This document shows, piece by piece, positions 29,034-36,541 of a stretch of 64,000 nt of DNA. Under the pieces are notes generated by a model that did not search any database, had not been told where the DNA came from, and saw nothing but the letters and a program-made list of their open reading frames with translations. The translations under genes and the position numbers were made by a program. The stretch's first letter is position 1, and each line of letters starts with the position of its first letter. The DNA comes from Pseudonocardiaceae bacterium (GTDB taxonomy: Bacteria; Actinomycetota; Actinomycetes; Mycobacteriales; Pseudonocardiaceae): assembly GCA_009379845.1 (NCBI GenBank), contig WHSZ01000015.1, forward strand, positions 32,023-96,022, given 5' to 3'.

Positions 29034-30527
29034 TCAGTCAAGCGGCCGGTAGATGGTCAGCGCGCTCGGCCTGGCGCGGAACACGAACCGCTGACCGAGC
29101 GGACCGAGCTCACCGTCGGTGGCGATCCGGGTGGCACCCTCCAGCAGCCGCATATCGAGCGTGGCCCTGTCCAGCTGGCGGTACACGTGGCTGGCGTTCA
29201 ACGTGCGGGTGAGCGCGGCGAGCACGAAACGGGCACGCGAGTAGGGCACGTCGGCACGCAGGTAGCGGATGTCGAGCAAGCCGGTGTCCAGCGCGGGGCG
29301 GCTCGTCGGCGCGAACCCCTTCGGCGCGTAGCTGCCGTTCCCCACGAACAGCATCCAGATGAGCTGGCGTTTTCCGTTCAGCCGCACCGGAATCGGGCGA
29401 GCCTTGCGTAGCGTGCGGGCCAGTGCGATGGCGGCGCCGAGCCACTTGCCGCGGGCCGGTTCCAGCACGGCGCGCAACCGCACCATGGTCGGATAGCCGC
29501 CGAGGCTCGCGGTGTTCACGAACCATCTGGCTTCCGTGTCGCCGGTGCTGCCCTGGACGTCGACCGAGCCGAGGTCCACGCCGACCGCCCAGCCGTGATG
29601 CGATGCGTTCGCGGCTTCCGGCATGGACTCGACCCCGACGTCGCGGGCGAAGTGGTTCAGGGTGCCGGCCGGCACCAGCACCAGCGGCAGGCCTCGGCGC
29701 GCGGCGAGGGTGGCCACGGCGGCGACGGTGCCGTCACCGCCCGCAACCCCGAGCGCGGTGATCTCCCGGCCGGTGTCCGCGCGCACGATGTCCAGTTGCT
29801 CGCTCAGCGGGGTGTCCGGATCGGGTTCCACGACGATCGCCTGCGGCCAACGGGCGCTCGCCTCCTCGACGGGATCCACGTCCGGATCGCCCGAGCCGGG
29901 GTTCGCGAAAAGCAGCAAACCCTCGCCGTGCGGCAACGCGGGCGCCTCGACGCGGTGCGCGGTGTGCGCTGGTGTGTCCGGCCGCCGCGGCCACCAGTGC
30001 TGGGTGCCGAACGCCGCCAGCGCACCGATCAGTGCGCCGGCGGCGGTGTCCGACGGCCAGTGCACGCCGGTGTGTACCCGGGAATACGCCACGGCGGCGG
30101 CGAGCGGTGCCACCGCGAGTGCGACCGGCGGGCACTCCAGAGCGGCGGCGGTGGTGAACGCCACCGCGCTGGCCGCGTGCCCGGAGGGGAACGAGGACGA
30201 CACCGGGCGGTTGCTCAGCCTGCGGTCCTCGGGGACGAGTTCCGCCGCGGGGCGCCGGCGCGGAAAGACGTTCTTGCCAACCAGGTTCGCCGACGTGCTC
30301 GCGCCCGCGATCGCCGCTACACCGCGCAACCCGGCCCGCCGGCTGGCGCCCTTCTTGCTGCTCAACACGCCCGCGATGACCAGCCACAGCACGCCGTGGT
30401 TGGCCGACCGGCCGAGACCCTTCAATACGCGGTCAGCCGCGCTCGGCGGTAGCCTTGAACTGCGTTCGACCAGCTTGAGATCGGTCCGACTGACCCTGCG
30501 AAGCGATGCCGAGATACGTGCCAGCAC
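29034..30527 (-). CDS. Fusion of PAP2 phosphatase and diacylglycerol-kinase-type lipid kinase
   Basis: 497 aa with two enzymes in one chain. Residues ~20-175 are a membrane-embedded PAP2 phosphatase with all three motifs: K-N-V-F-P-R-R-R-P, P-S-G-H and S-R-V-H-T-G-V-H-W-P-S-D. Residues ~200-497 are a diacylglycerol-kinase catalytic domain with G-G-D-G-T and V-P-A-G-T-L-N-H-F-A-R. The two domains could act on the same lipid in opposite senses or in sequence; the substrate is unknown. It is encoded against the proteasome genes between prcA and pafA. The -10 element TAGGTT lies 8 nt before GTG 30527. Confidence 0.9.
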   Translation of the reverse strand: MLARISASLRRVSRTDLKLVERSSRLPPSAADRVLKGLGRSANHGVLWLVIAGVLSSKKGASRRAGLRGVAAIAGASTSANLVGKNVFPRRRPAAELVPEDRRLSNRPVSSSFPSGHAASAVAFTTAAALECPPVALAVAPLAAAVAYSRVHTGVHWPSDTAAGALIGALAAFGTQHWWPRRPDTPAHTAHRVEAPALPHGEGLLLFANPGSGDPDVDPVEEASARWPQAIVVEPDPDTPLSEQLDIVRADTGREITALGVAGGDGTVAAVATLAARRGLPLVLVPAGTLNHFARDVGVESMPEAANASHHGWAVGVDLGSVDVQGSTGDTEARWFVNTASLGGYPTMVRLRAVLEPARGKWLGAAIALARTLRKARPIPVRLNGKRQLIWMLFVGNGSYAPKGFAPTSRPALDTGLLDIRYLRADVPYSRARFVLAALTRTLNASHVYRQLDRATLDMRLLEGATRIATDGELGPLGQRFVFRARPSALTIYRPLD

Positions 30528-30535
30528 GGTCTAGC

Positions 30536-30541
30536 AACCTA
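30536..30541 (-). promoter_or_regulatory. -10 element of a likely leaderless PAP2-kinase transcript
   Basis: On the minus strand TAGGTT ends 8 nt before GTG 30527. The divergent pafA -10 is about 50 bp away. Confidence 0.4.
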
Positions 30542-30593
30542 TCCGAAACCAACGATGGCTCGATTGGCGCACCGGTTTCACGGCCGTAGGACT

Positions 30594-30599
30594 TAGTGT
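30594..30599 (+). promoter_or_regulatory. -10 element of pafA
   Basis: TAGTGT ends 6 nt before ATG 30606. The gap contains GGAGG, too close to the start to act as an ordinary ribosome site if transcription starts at the ATG. Confidence 0.45.
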
Positions 30600-30605
30600 G
30601 GAGGA

Positions 30606-31964
30606 ATGCAGCGGCGGATCTTTGGCATCGAGACCGAATTCGGTGTCACGTGCACGTTCCATGGGCAGCGCAGGTTGTCGCCTGACGAGGTCGCCCGTTA
30701 CCTGTTCCGCCGGGTGGTGTCCTGGGGCCGCTCATCCAACGTGTTCCTCCGCAACGGTTCGCGGCTCTATCTGGATGTGGGCTCCCATCCGGAGTACGCG
30801 ACGGCGGAATGCGATGACCTGACGCAGCTCGTCACGCACGACAAGGCGGGGGAGCGGATCCTGGAAGACCTGCTCGTCGACGCCGAGCGCCGGCTTGCCG
30901 ACGAGGGCATTGGCGGCGACATCTTCCTGTTCAAGAACAACACCGACTCGGCAGGCAATTCGTACGGCTGCCACGAGAACTACCTGGTTACCCGTGCCGG
31001 TGAGTTCTCCCGGATCGCGGACGTGCTGTTGCCGTTCCTGGTGACCAGGCAGCTGATCTGCGGGGCCGGCAAGGTGCTGCAGACGCCGCGTGGCGCGGTG
31101 TACTGCCTCTCGCAGCGCGCCGAGCACATCTGGGAAGGCGTGTCCAGCGCCACGACCCGCTCCCGGCCCATCATCAACACCCGCGACGAGCCGCACGCCG
31201 ACGCGGAGCGGTACCGCCGGCTGCATGTGATCGTCGGCGACTCGAACATGGCGGAGCCGACCACGTTGCTGAAGGTCGGCACCGCGAACCTGGTGCTGGA
31301 GATGGTGGAACGGGGCGTGCAGTTCCGCGACTTCAGTCTGGACAACCCGATTCGGGCGATCCGGGAGATCAGTCACGATTTGACCGGCCGGCGGCTGGTG
31401 CGGCTGGCCGGCGGCCGGGAAGCCTCCGCGCTGGAGATCCAACGGGAGTACCACGCACGCGCCGTCGAGCATGTCGAGCGGCATTCGCCGGACCCGGTTT
31501 CCCAGCGGGTGGTGGAACTCTGGGGCCGCGCGCTGGATGCCGTCGAGCAGCATGATCTGTCCCTGATCGACAGGGAGATCGATTGGGCGATCAAGCACCG
31601 GCTGGTTGAGCAGTACCGCTCGAAGAACGGTCTCGAGCTGTCCAATCCACGGGTGGCGCAACTGGACCTCGCCTACCACGACATCCGGCGCGGCCGGGGC
31701 GTGTTCGATCTGTTGCAGCGCAAGGGGTTGATCGACCGGGTGACCGATGACGGGGAGATCGAGCTCGCCAAGGACACTCCGCCGCAGAGCACCCGTGCCA
31801 AGCTCCGGGGTGACTTCATCGCGGCCGCACAGGATGCCGGGCGCGACTTCACCGTGGACTGGGTGCACCTGAAGCTGAACGACCAGGCGCAACGGACGGT
31901 GTTGTGCAAGGACCCGTTCCGCGCCGTCGACGAGCGGGTGGAACGCCTGATCTCCTCGCTCTGA
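30606..31964 (+). CDS. pafA: Pup ligase PafA
   Basis: Couples the C-terminal glutamate of Pup to lysines of target proteins with ATP. 452 aa, the same length as the M. tuberculosis enzyme. The nucleotide-binding I-F-G-I-E-T-E-F-G starts the protein and [10 protein letters not shown] contains the catalytic base Asp57. The Dop-specific loop is absent. The last codons and stop lie in a short tandem duplication, followed by a GC-rich hairpin. In this genome pafBC is 17 kb away instead of next door. Confidence 0.96.
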   Translation: MQRRIFGIETEFGVTCTFHGQRRLSPDEVARYLFRRVVSWGRSSNVFLRNGSRLYLDVGSHPEYATAECDDLTQLVTHDKAGERILEDLLVDAERRLADEGIGGDIFLFKNNTDSAGNSYGCHENYLVTRAGEFSRIADVLLPFLVTRQLICGAGKVLQTPRGAVYCLSQRAEHIWEGVSSATTRSRPIINTRDEPHADAERYRRLHVIVGDSNMAEPTTLLKVGTANLVLEMVERGVQFRDFSLDNPIRAIREISHDLTGRRLVRLAGGREASALEIQREYHARAVEHVERHSPDPVSQRVVELWGRALDAVEQHDLSLIDREIDWAIKHRLVEQYRSKNGLELSNPRVAQLDLAYHDIRRGRGVFDLLQRKGLIDRVTDDGEIELAKDTPPQSTRAKLRGDFIAAAQDAGRDFTVDWVHLKLNDQAQRTVLCKDPFRAVDERVERLISSL

Positions 31965-32315
31965 TCTCCTCCCGCTGAGCGCGCGGGCGCGCTCCCGCGT
32001 TGGCTATCTCACCGCCGCCAGCACGGTGTCCCGTTGCGCGCCGCGGGCACCATGTGGTGATCAGGATCTCGCGCGTCCTTCGCGTCCTGCCACACGTCGT
32101 GACCTGCGGCAACGGTGCCACTTGCGCCAGATTGCTGATCGCGAACCTCACCCGCAACCGGCATTCGGTTGTAGCTCTGGCTGTCAGCCTGACTGCAAGC
32201 TGTGAATGGTTCACAACAACCGAAGATATTGAGCCAGTATTTCTTGATGTTTACACGCAGTTCACCAACGTTCACCACGTGCGATGAAAGGGTCGCGAGG
32301 CAGTCGTGATGAGGG
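31965..32315. other. 351-bp intergenic region pafA-VanZ gene
   Basis: It begins with a hairpin (31977-31994). From about 32150 base composition drops well below the surroundings. There TGTGAA-TGG-TTCACA (32201-32215) forms a perfect 6-bp inverted repeat and GTTCACCA occurs twice in direct orientation (32260-32267, 32270-32277). This looks like a control region for the VanZ gene. No gene or RNA is evident. Confidence 0.5.
31977..31994 (+). terminator. Hairpin after pafA
   Basis: A perfect 7-bp stem (GAGCGCG/CGCGCTC) with CGGG loop, 12 nt after the pafA stop; no T run. Confidence 0.45.
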
Positions 32316-33185
32316 GTGCTGATCGGGTTGCAGCAGCTACTGCGAGCGTGTGATGAGGTGCTGACCACTTGGGTCACGGCTCTTCCGCTGATCACATTCG
32401 TCTGGTGGCTGCTCATCAAGTGGCGCACGCGGGCCGACGACTACCGGCTGGCTGCCACCACGGCCGTCCTCGACATCAGCCTGGTGCTGACCACGTTGTC
32501 CGTGCTGTACGTGGTGACGGTGCCGATGTCCGAGGTGCCGGTCGGGATGACCAAGCTGGCGCCTGGCGCGGACATCGAGGCTGGCGTGTTCGGCCACGAG
32601 TCAATCTGGCAGGTCATCGGCAACCTCGTCCTGATGGTCCCGATCGGTGCGATCGCGCCGCTGCGCATCCGGCCGCTGTACGGGCTCGGCAGGGTGGCGC
32701 TGGCAGCCGCGGCTCTGTCGTTGGTGATCGAGCTGACGCAGTACGTGTTGGCTTCCGGACGGGTCACGGCCACGGACGACGTCCTGTTGAACACCATCGG
32801 CGCGGTTCTCGGTGCGATGATCACGCAGCGCTGGTGGCGCTGGGGTGGGCTGCACTGGACCACGCTGAGCCGGATCCTTCGGGATACCCGCGCGGAGGGC
32901 CTGCTCGGTACCACCAGCGTTGAGCAGAGCCACGTGACCGTCGACGAGCTCATCGAGCGGCGGTCGCAGTGGCCGTCCAGACCCCCATGGCGGCGCGACA
33001 CGCCCCGGACGTTCTCCGGCGGCGGCTCGGCGGCTGGCGGCTCGGCGGCCGGTGGCGCGAGTGGGGTGGCGGTCCGGGAACGCGCGAGGATCCTCGGGGG
33101 CGACGGGGCCGATACCCAGAGCTCCGCCGGCCTTCGCATCCGGCAGGGCGCCGGCGGTAGACACCGCCGCGACCAACCGCGCTGA
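32316..33185 (+). CDS. VanZ-family membrane protein with basic, low-complexity tail
   Basis: 289 aa. The first ~175 residues contain five predicted membrane spans and the VanZ-like elements N-L-V-L-M-V-P-I-G and E-L-T-Q-Y-V-L-A-S-G-R-V-T-A-T-D-D-V (given in two parts: the E-x-x-Q motif and the D-D-x-x-x-N pattern). The remaining ~115 residues are cytoplasmic, rich in R, G, S and A, with no domain. GTG 32316 or TTG 32328 are both possible starts. VanZ-like proteins contribute to glycopeptide tolerance in some Gram-positives, but most family members have unknown roles. The stop is directly adjacent to the stop of the convergent SDR gene. Confidence 0.75.
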   Translation: MLIGLQQLLRACDEVLTTWVTALPLITFVWWLLIKWRTRADDYRLAATTAVLDISLVLTTLSVLYVVTVPMSEVPVGMTKLAPGADIEAGVFGHESIWQVIGNLVLMVPIGAIAPLRIRPLYGLGRVALAAAALSLVIELTQYVLASGRVTATDDVLLNTIGAVLGAMITQRWWRWGGLHWTTLSRILRDTRAEGLLGTTSVEQSHVTVDELIERRSQWPSRPPWRRDTPRTFSGGGSAAGGSAAGGASGVAVRERARILGGDGADTQSSAGLRIRQGAGGRHRRDQPR

Positions 33186-33893
33186 TCACCGATCGGCGTC
33201 TTGGCCGGTTGGCCGCACCACGAGCTCGTTGACGTCCACATGCGCTGGCTGCCGCACCGCGTACAGCACGGCGCGGGCGATGTCGTCGGCGGCGATCATC
33301 GGCTTCGCCCGCAGCTCGGGACCGGGCATGTCGGTGTCCACGATGCCGGGCTGCACGATGGTCACCCGCACCCCGGTGCCAACCAGGTCCGCCCGGATAT
33401 TCGCGGCCAGCGCGCTGGTCGCCCACTTCGTCGCGGAGTACAGGTTTCCTGGTCGCACCCCGGTGCCCGCCACCGAACCGGTGATCACCAAGTGGCCTTG
33501 CCGCCGGATCAGCGCCGGCAGCGTCGCCCGCGCGGTGATCGCCACGCCGTAGACGTTCGTGAGAATCATGTCGCGCCACGCAGCGACGTCCGGCGTCTCT
33601 GAGGTTTCCCGGAACGAGGTGTTCACCAGCGCGCCGGCGTTGGCGAACACCACGTCCAGGCCGCCGAAGCTCTCCTCGATGTTCCGCACCGCCGCGGTGA
33701 GCTGGTCCCACTCCGTGACATCGCAAGCGATCGGGAGCACGGCATCACCACCGAGCTCCTCGACGATCGGCGTGAGCCGATCACGCGAGCGCGCCGTCGC
33801 CGCGATGCGGTAGCCGGACGCGTGTGCCATTCGTGCGGTGGCGGCGCCGATACCCCGCGACGCCCCAGTGATCATCATGACTGGCTCGGACAC
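33186..33893 (-). CDS. Short-chain dehydrogenase/reductase
   Basis: 235 aa, classical SDR. T-G-A-S-R-G-I-G (residues 9-16) binds the cofactor, N-A-G is at about 90, and the catalytic residues are in I-T-G-S-V-A-G and Y-S-A-T-K. Arg residues after the second strand (A-R-S-R-D-R) suggest NADPH. Substrate unknown. Leaderless GTG start. It lies downstream of the glycosidase gene on the same strand, but with its own -10 element. Confidence 0.87.
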   Translation of the reverse strand: MSEPVMMITGASRGIGAATARMAHASGYRIAATARSRDRLTPIVEELGGDAVLPIACDVTEWDQLTAAVRNIEESFGGLDVVFANAGALVNTSFRETSETPDVAAWRDMILTNVYGVAITARATLPALIRRQGHLVITGSVAGTGVRPGNLYSATKWATSALAANIRADLVGTGVRVTIVQPGIVDTDMPGPELRAKPMIAADDIARAVLYAVRQPAHVDVNELVVRPTGQDADR

Positions 33894-33899
33894 GCGGCC

Positions 33900-33905
33900 A
33901 GGCTA
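33900..33905 (-). promoter_or_regulatory. -10 element of a likely leaderless SDR transcript
   Basis: On the minus strand TAGCCT ends 6 nt before GTG 33893. Confidence 0.5.
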
Positions 33906-33929
33906 CAACCAAGCCGTGCGTACTGGGCG

Positions 33930-35282
33930 CTAGCGCAGCTGCGCGAGCGGGCCGTCCACCTTCGCGGGGTCGGCGCAGCTGGAAAGCGGGTCGACGAGCG
34001 AGCAGCTGCCTGGCCGCTTGGCGAGCCGGTAGCCATCCGGAACGCCGCCGCGCGCGACCGTTTGCCGGTAGATCGGCACCGCGTCCGTTGGCCTTCGGGT
34101 CAGTGCGGGATCCGTCAGAACGTCCACTGTGTACAGCCCGAACCGGGATCGGTAGCTGCCCCACTCGTAGTTGTCCGCGAGGCTCCAGTAGTTGTAGCCG
34201 ATCACGTTCATCCCGTCGGCTTTCGCGCGCTGCACCCAGTAAATCGAGTCGTTCAGGTGGTCCGAGCGGGTGTAGCCGTCATCGCGGGCCCGGCCGTTGT
34301 CGGTCGGCATGCCGTTCTCAACGATATACAGCGGCAAGCCGGGAAAGCGCCTGGCATAGAAGCGAAGCGCGTAGTAGATGCCTTCCGGCTGCGGCTCGAT
34401 CCTCCAGAATTCGCCTGTCGCACCGTAGATCGCGGAGAAGTTGTCCAGGCTGAAGCCGTAGTAGTAATTCAGCCCGACGAAGTCCAGCTTGTCCTTGACC
34501 CTGTCCACGAAGAACAGGTCGGTCAGGCCGTTGAACCCGGAGATGAACGCGGCGTTGCTGGTGATCTGCGCGCCCGCGTCGATCTCGTGCAGCGCGTCGT
34601 AGGCCAACCGGTGCGCGGCCACCAGGTTGTCGGCAACGGTGAAGAACTGGGCCGGATTGATCGCACCGATGGTCAGTTCGTGGTTGATGAACACGATCGG
34701 CTCGTTGAACGTGACCCACAGGACGCCCCGATCCCGGTAGCGCCGCACGATCTCGCGGCTGAACGCGAGCCAGTCGTCAACGGTCTTCCGGTTGGTCCAG
34801 CCGCCCTGATCGAGCACCCAGCCGGGATAGACGAAGTGCGCCAAGGAAATCATCGGGGTCATGCCGGCCAGCTCAACGCGGCGAAGCAGGTCGTCGTAGT
34901 AGGCCAGTTCCGCGTCGTCCCACTCGTCGGGCCGCGGCTGAACGCGGGCCCATTCGACACTGAACCGGAACGTGTTTACGCCCAGGTCCGCGGCGCGCTG
35001 GAGGTCTTCCGGGTAGCGGTGCCGGAAGTCAACCGAGTCCCGGTAAGGATCAACCTCGCCGTTGCCCTCGTTCCGCGCCACATACCTCGACCAGTTGCTG
35101 TCCGGTGCGTCCCCCTCGGACTGGTAGCCGGACATCGCCACACCCCAGTAAAACGACCTCGACCACCGGGTCCTCGCACTGGCGGTGGCACCCGGTCCGA
35201 ATAGCGCGAAGGGCGGGAGCAGCGTGAAGGTAGCTGCGATGCCGGCGAGCGCCCGGCGTCGCGAGATTCTGGACGTGATCAC
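33930..35282 (-). CDS. Tat-exported glycoside hydrolase family 1 enzyme
   Basis: 450 aa. GTG 35282 with AAAGGA 8 nt upstream gives a protein opening with a Tat signal peptide (S-R-I-S-R-R-R-A-L-A-G-I-A-A then a hydrophobic stretch ending G-A-T-A-S-A). Family 1 motifs are intact: N-T-F-R-F-S-V-E-W, the acid/base V-T-F-N-E-P and the nucleophile Y-I-V-E-N-G. It is therefore a retaining beta-glycosidase acting outside the cell, which is uncommon for GH1 in Actinobacteria, where most are cytosolic. The C-terminal tail has two cysteine pairs (S-C-S-L, S-S-C-A) that could form disulfides. Substrate unknown. Confidence 0.88.
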   Translation of the reverse strand: MITSRISRRRALAGIAATFTLLPPFALFGPGATASARTRWSRSFYWGVAMSGYQSEGDAPDSNWSRYVARNEGNGEVDPYRDSVDFRHRYPEDLQRAADLGVNTFRFSVEWARVQPRPDEWDDAELAYYDDLLRRVELAGMTPMISLAHFVYPGWVLDQGGWTNRKTVDDWLAFSREIVRRYRDRGVLWVTFNEPIVFINHELTIGAINPAQFFTVADNLVAAHRLAYDALHEIDAGAQITSNAAFISGFNGLTDLFFVDRVKDKLDFVGLNYYYGFSLDNFSAIYGATGEFWRIEPQPEGIYYALRFYARRFPGLPLYIVENGMPTDNGRARDDGYTRSDHLNDSIYWVQRAKADGMNVIGYNYWSLADNYEWGSYRSRFGLYTVDVLTDPALTRRPTDAVPIYRQTVARGGVPDGYRLAKRPGSCSLVDPLSSCADPAKVDGPLAQLR

Positions 35283-35395
35283 CGGACGTCCTTTCTCGTT
35301 GGGTACGGACCGATACGCAATGACGTGAAGGATGTTCACATTTGTTCTCACCGATCGGCAACCGGCTGCTGATCTCGTGATGACAGGATTGGCAC

Positions 35396-36526
35396 ATGCT
35401 TCCCCTGGACGGTGTAACGGTCGTGGCACTCGAGCAAGCGGTCGCGGTGCCATTCGCGACACGGCAGCTCGCCGACCTCGGCGCCAGAGTGATCAAGATC
35501 GAGCGTCCGGACGGCGACTTCGCGCGCGGCTACGACACCACGGTTCGCGGGCTATCCAGCCACTTCGTCTGGCTCAACCGCAGTAAGGAAAGCGTGGTGC
35601 TGGACCTGAAAACCGACCGCGATCGCGAGGTGATGGGCAAGCTGCTCGGTAAGGCCGACGTCTTCGTGCAGAACCTGGCGCCCGGTGCCGCCGAGCGGCT
35701 CGGACTGGGTGCCGATCTGCTCACCGCGGAGCATCCCAGGTTGATCGTCTGCGACCTTTCCGGCTACGGCAGCACCGGCCCGTACCGCGCCAAGAAGGCC
35801 TACGACCTGCTGGTGCAATGCGAGACAGGCGTCGTATCGATCACCGGGAACGAGGCGGAACCGGCGAAGGCCGGCATCCCGGTGGCGGACATCGCGGGCG
35901 GGATGTACGCGTACAGCGGCATCCTGGCCGCGCTGTACGAGCGGGAACGCACCGGGCGCGGCAGCGCGTTCGAGGTGTCCCTGTTCGACGCGCTCGGCGA
36001 GTGGATGGGTTACCCCTACTACTACGCCAGCTACGGCGGAACGGCGCCGCCGCGAGCGGGGGCGCGGCACGCGGCCATCGCGCCGTACGGGCCGTTTCGG
36101 ACCGGGGACGGCGCGCAGGTGTTCCTCGCCGTACAGAACGAGCGCGAGTGGGTGGCGCTGTGCGAGTACGTGCTGCGTTACCCGGAGCTGGCCACCGACG
36201 ACCGGTTCGCCAGCAACCCGCTGCGGGTGGAACACCAGCCGCAGCTGCGGCAGGCGATCGAATCCGCCTTCGCCGAGCTCACCGGCGCGCAGGTGCTGGA
36301 GAGGCTGGACGAGGCCGGGATCGCCAACGCACGGATGCGGGAGGTCCAGGAGTTCGCCGAGCATCCGCAACTCGCGGCGCGGGACCGCTGGCGGGAGGTG
36401 AACACCGAGGCCGGACCGGTGCACGCGTTGCGGCCGCCGGTGACGACGGCCGGGCGGGAGGCCCGGATGGACTCGATACCTCGGCTCGGCGAGCACACCG
36501 AAGCGGTGCTCGCCGAGCTCGAGTAG
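35396..36526 (+). CDS. CaiB/BaiF-family CoA-transferase
   Basis: 376-aa family III CoA-transferase. The opening L-D-G-V-T-V-V-A-L-E, the K-I-E-R-P-D-G-D motif and the catalytic aspartate in K-K-A-Y-D-L-L-V-Q are all present, as is the G-I-P-V-A-D-I-A-G-G segment. Such enzymes move CoA between carboxylic acids; the acids cannot be told from sequence. ATG 35396 has no ribosome site, and CAGGAT stands 6 nt upstream, a weaker version of the leaderless pattern seen elsewhere. Convergent with the MMPL gene, 15 nt between stops. Confidence 0.88.
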   Translation: MLPLDGVTVVALEQAVAVPFATRQLADLGARVIKIERPDGDFARGYDTTVRGLSSHFVWLNRSKESVVLDLKTDRDREVMGKLLGKADVFVQNLAPGAAERLGLGADLLTAEHPRLIVCDLSGYGSTGPYRAKKAYDLLVQCETGVVSITGNEAEPAKAGIPVADIAGGMYAYSGILAALYERERTGRGSAFEVSLFDALGEWMGYPYYYASYGGTAPPRAGARHAAIAPYGPFRTGDGAQVFLAVQNEREWVALCEYVLRYPELATDDRFASNPLRVEHQPQLRQAIESAFAELTGAQVLERLDEAGIANARMREVQEFAEHPQLAARDRWREVNTEAGPVHALRPPVTTAGREARMDSIPRLGEHTEAVLAELE

Positions 36527-36541
36527 CCCGCCCGCAGCGCG

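Noticed and set aside
29017..29042. Small inverted repeat TGACT/AGTCA between prcA and the PAP2-kinase gene as a bidirectional terminator
   Set aside because: The stem is only 5 bp and overlaps the coding end of the minus-strand gene; too weak to call.
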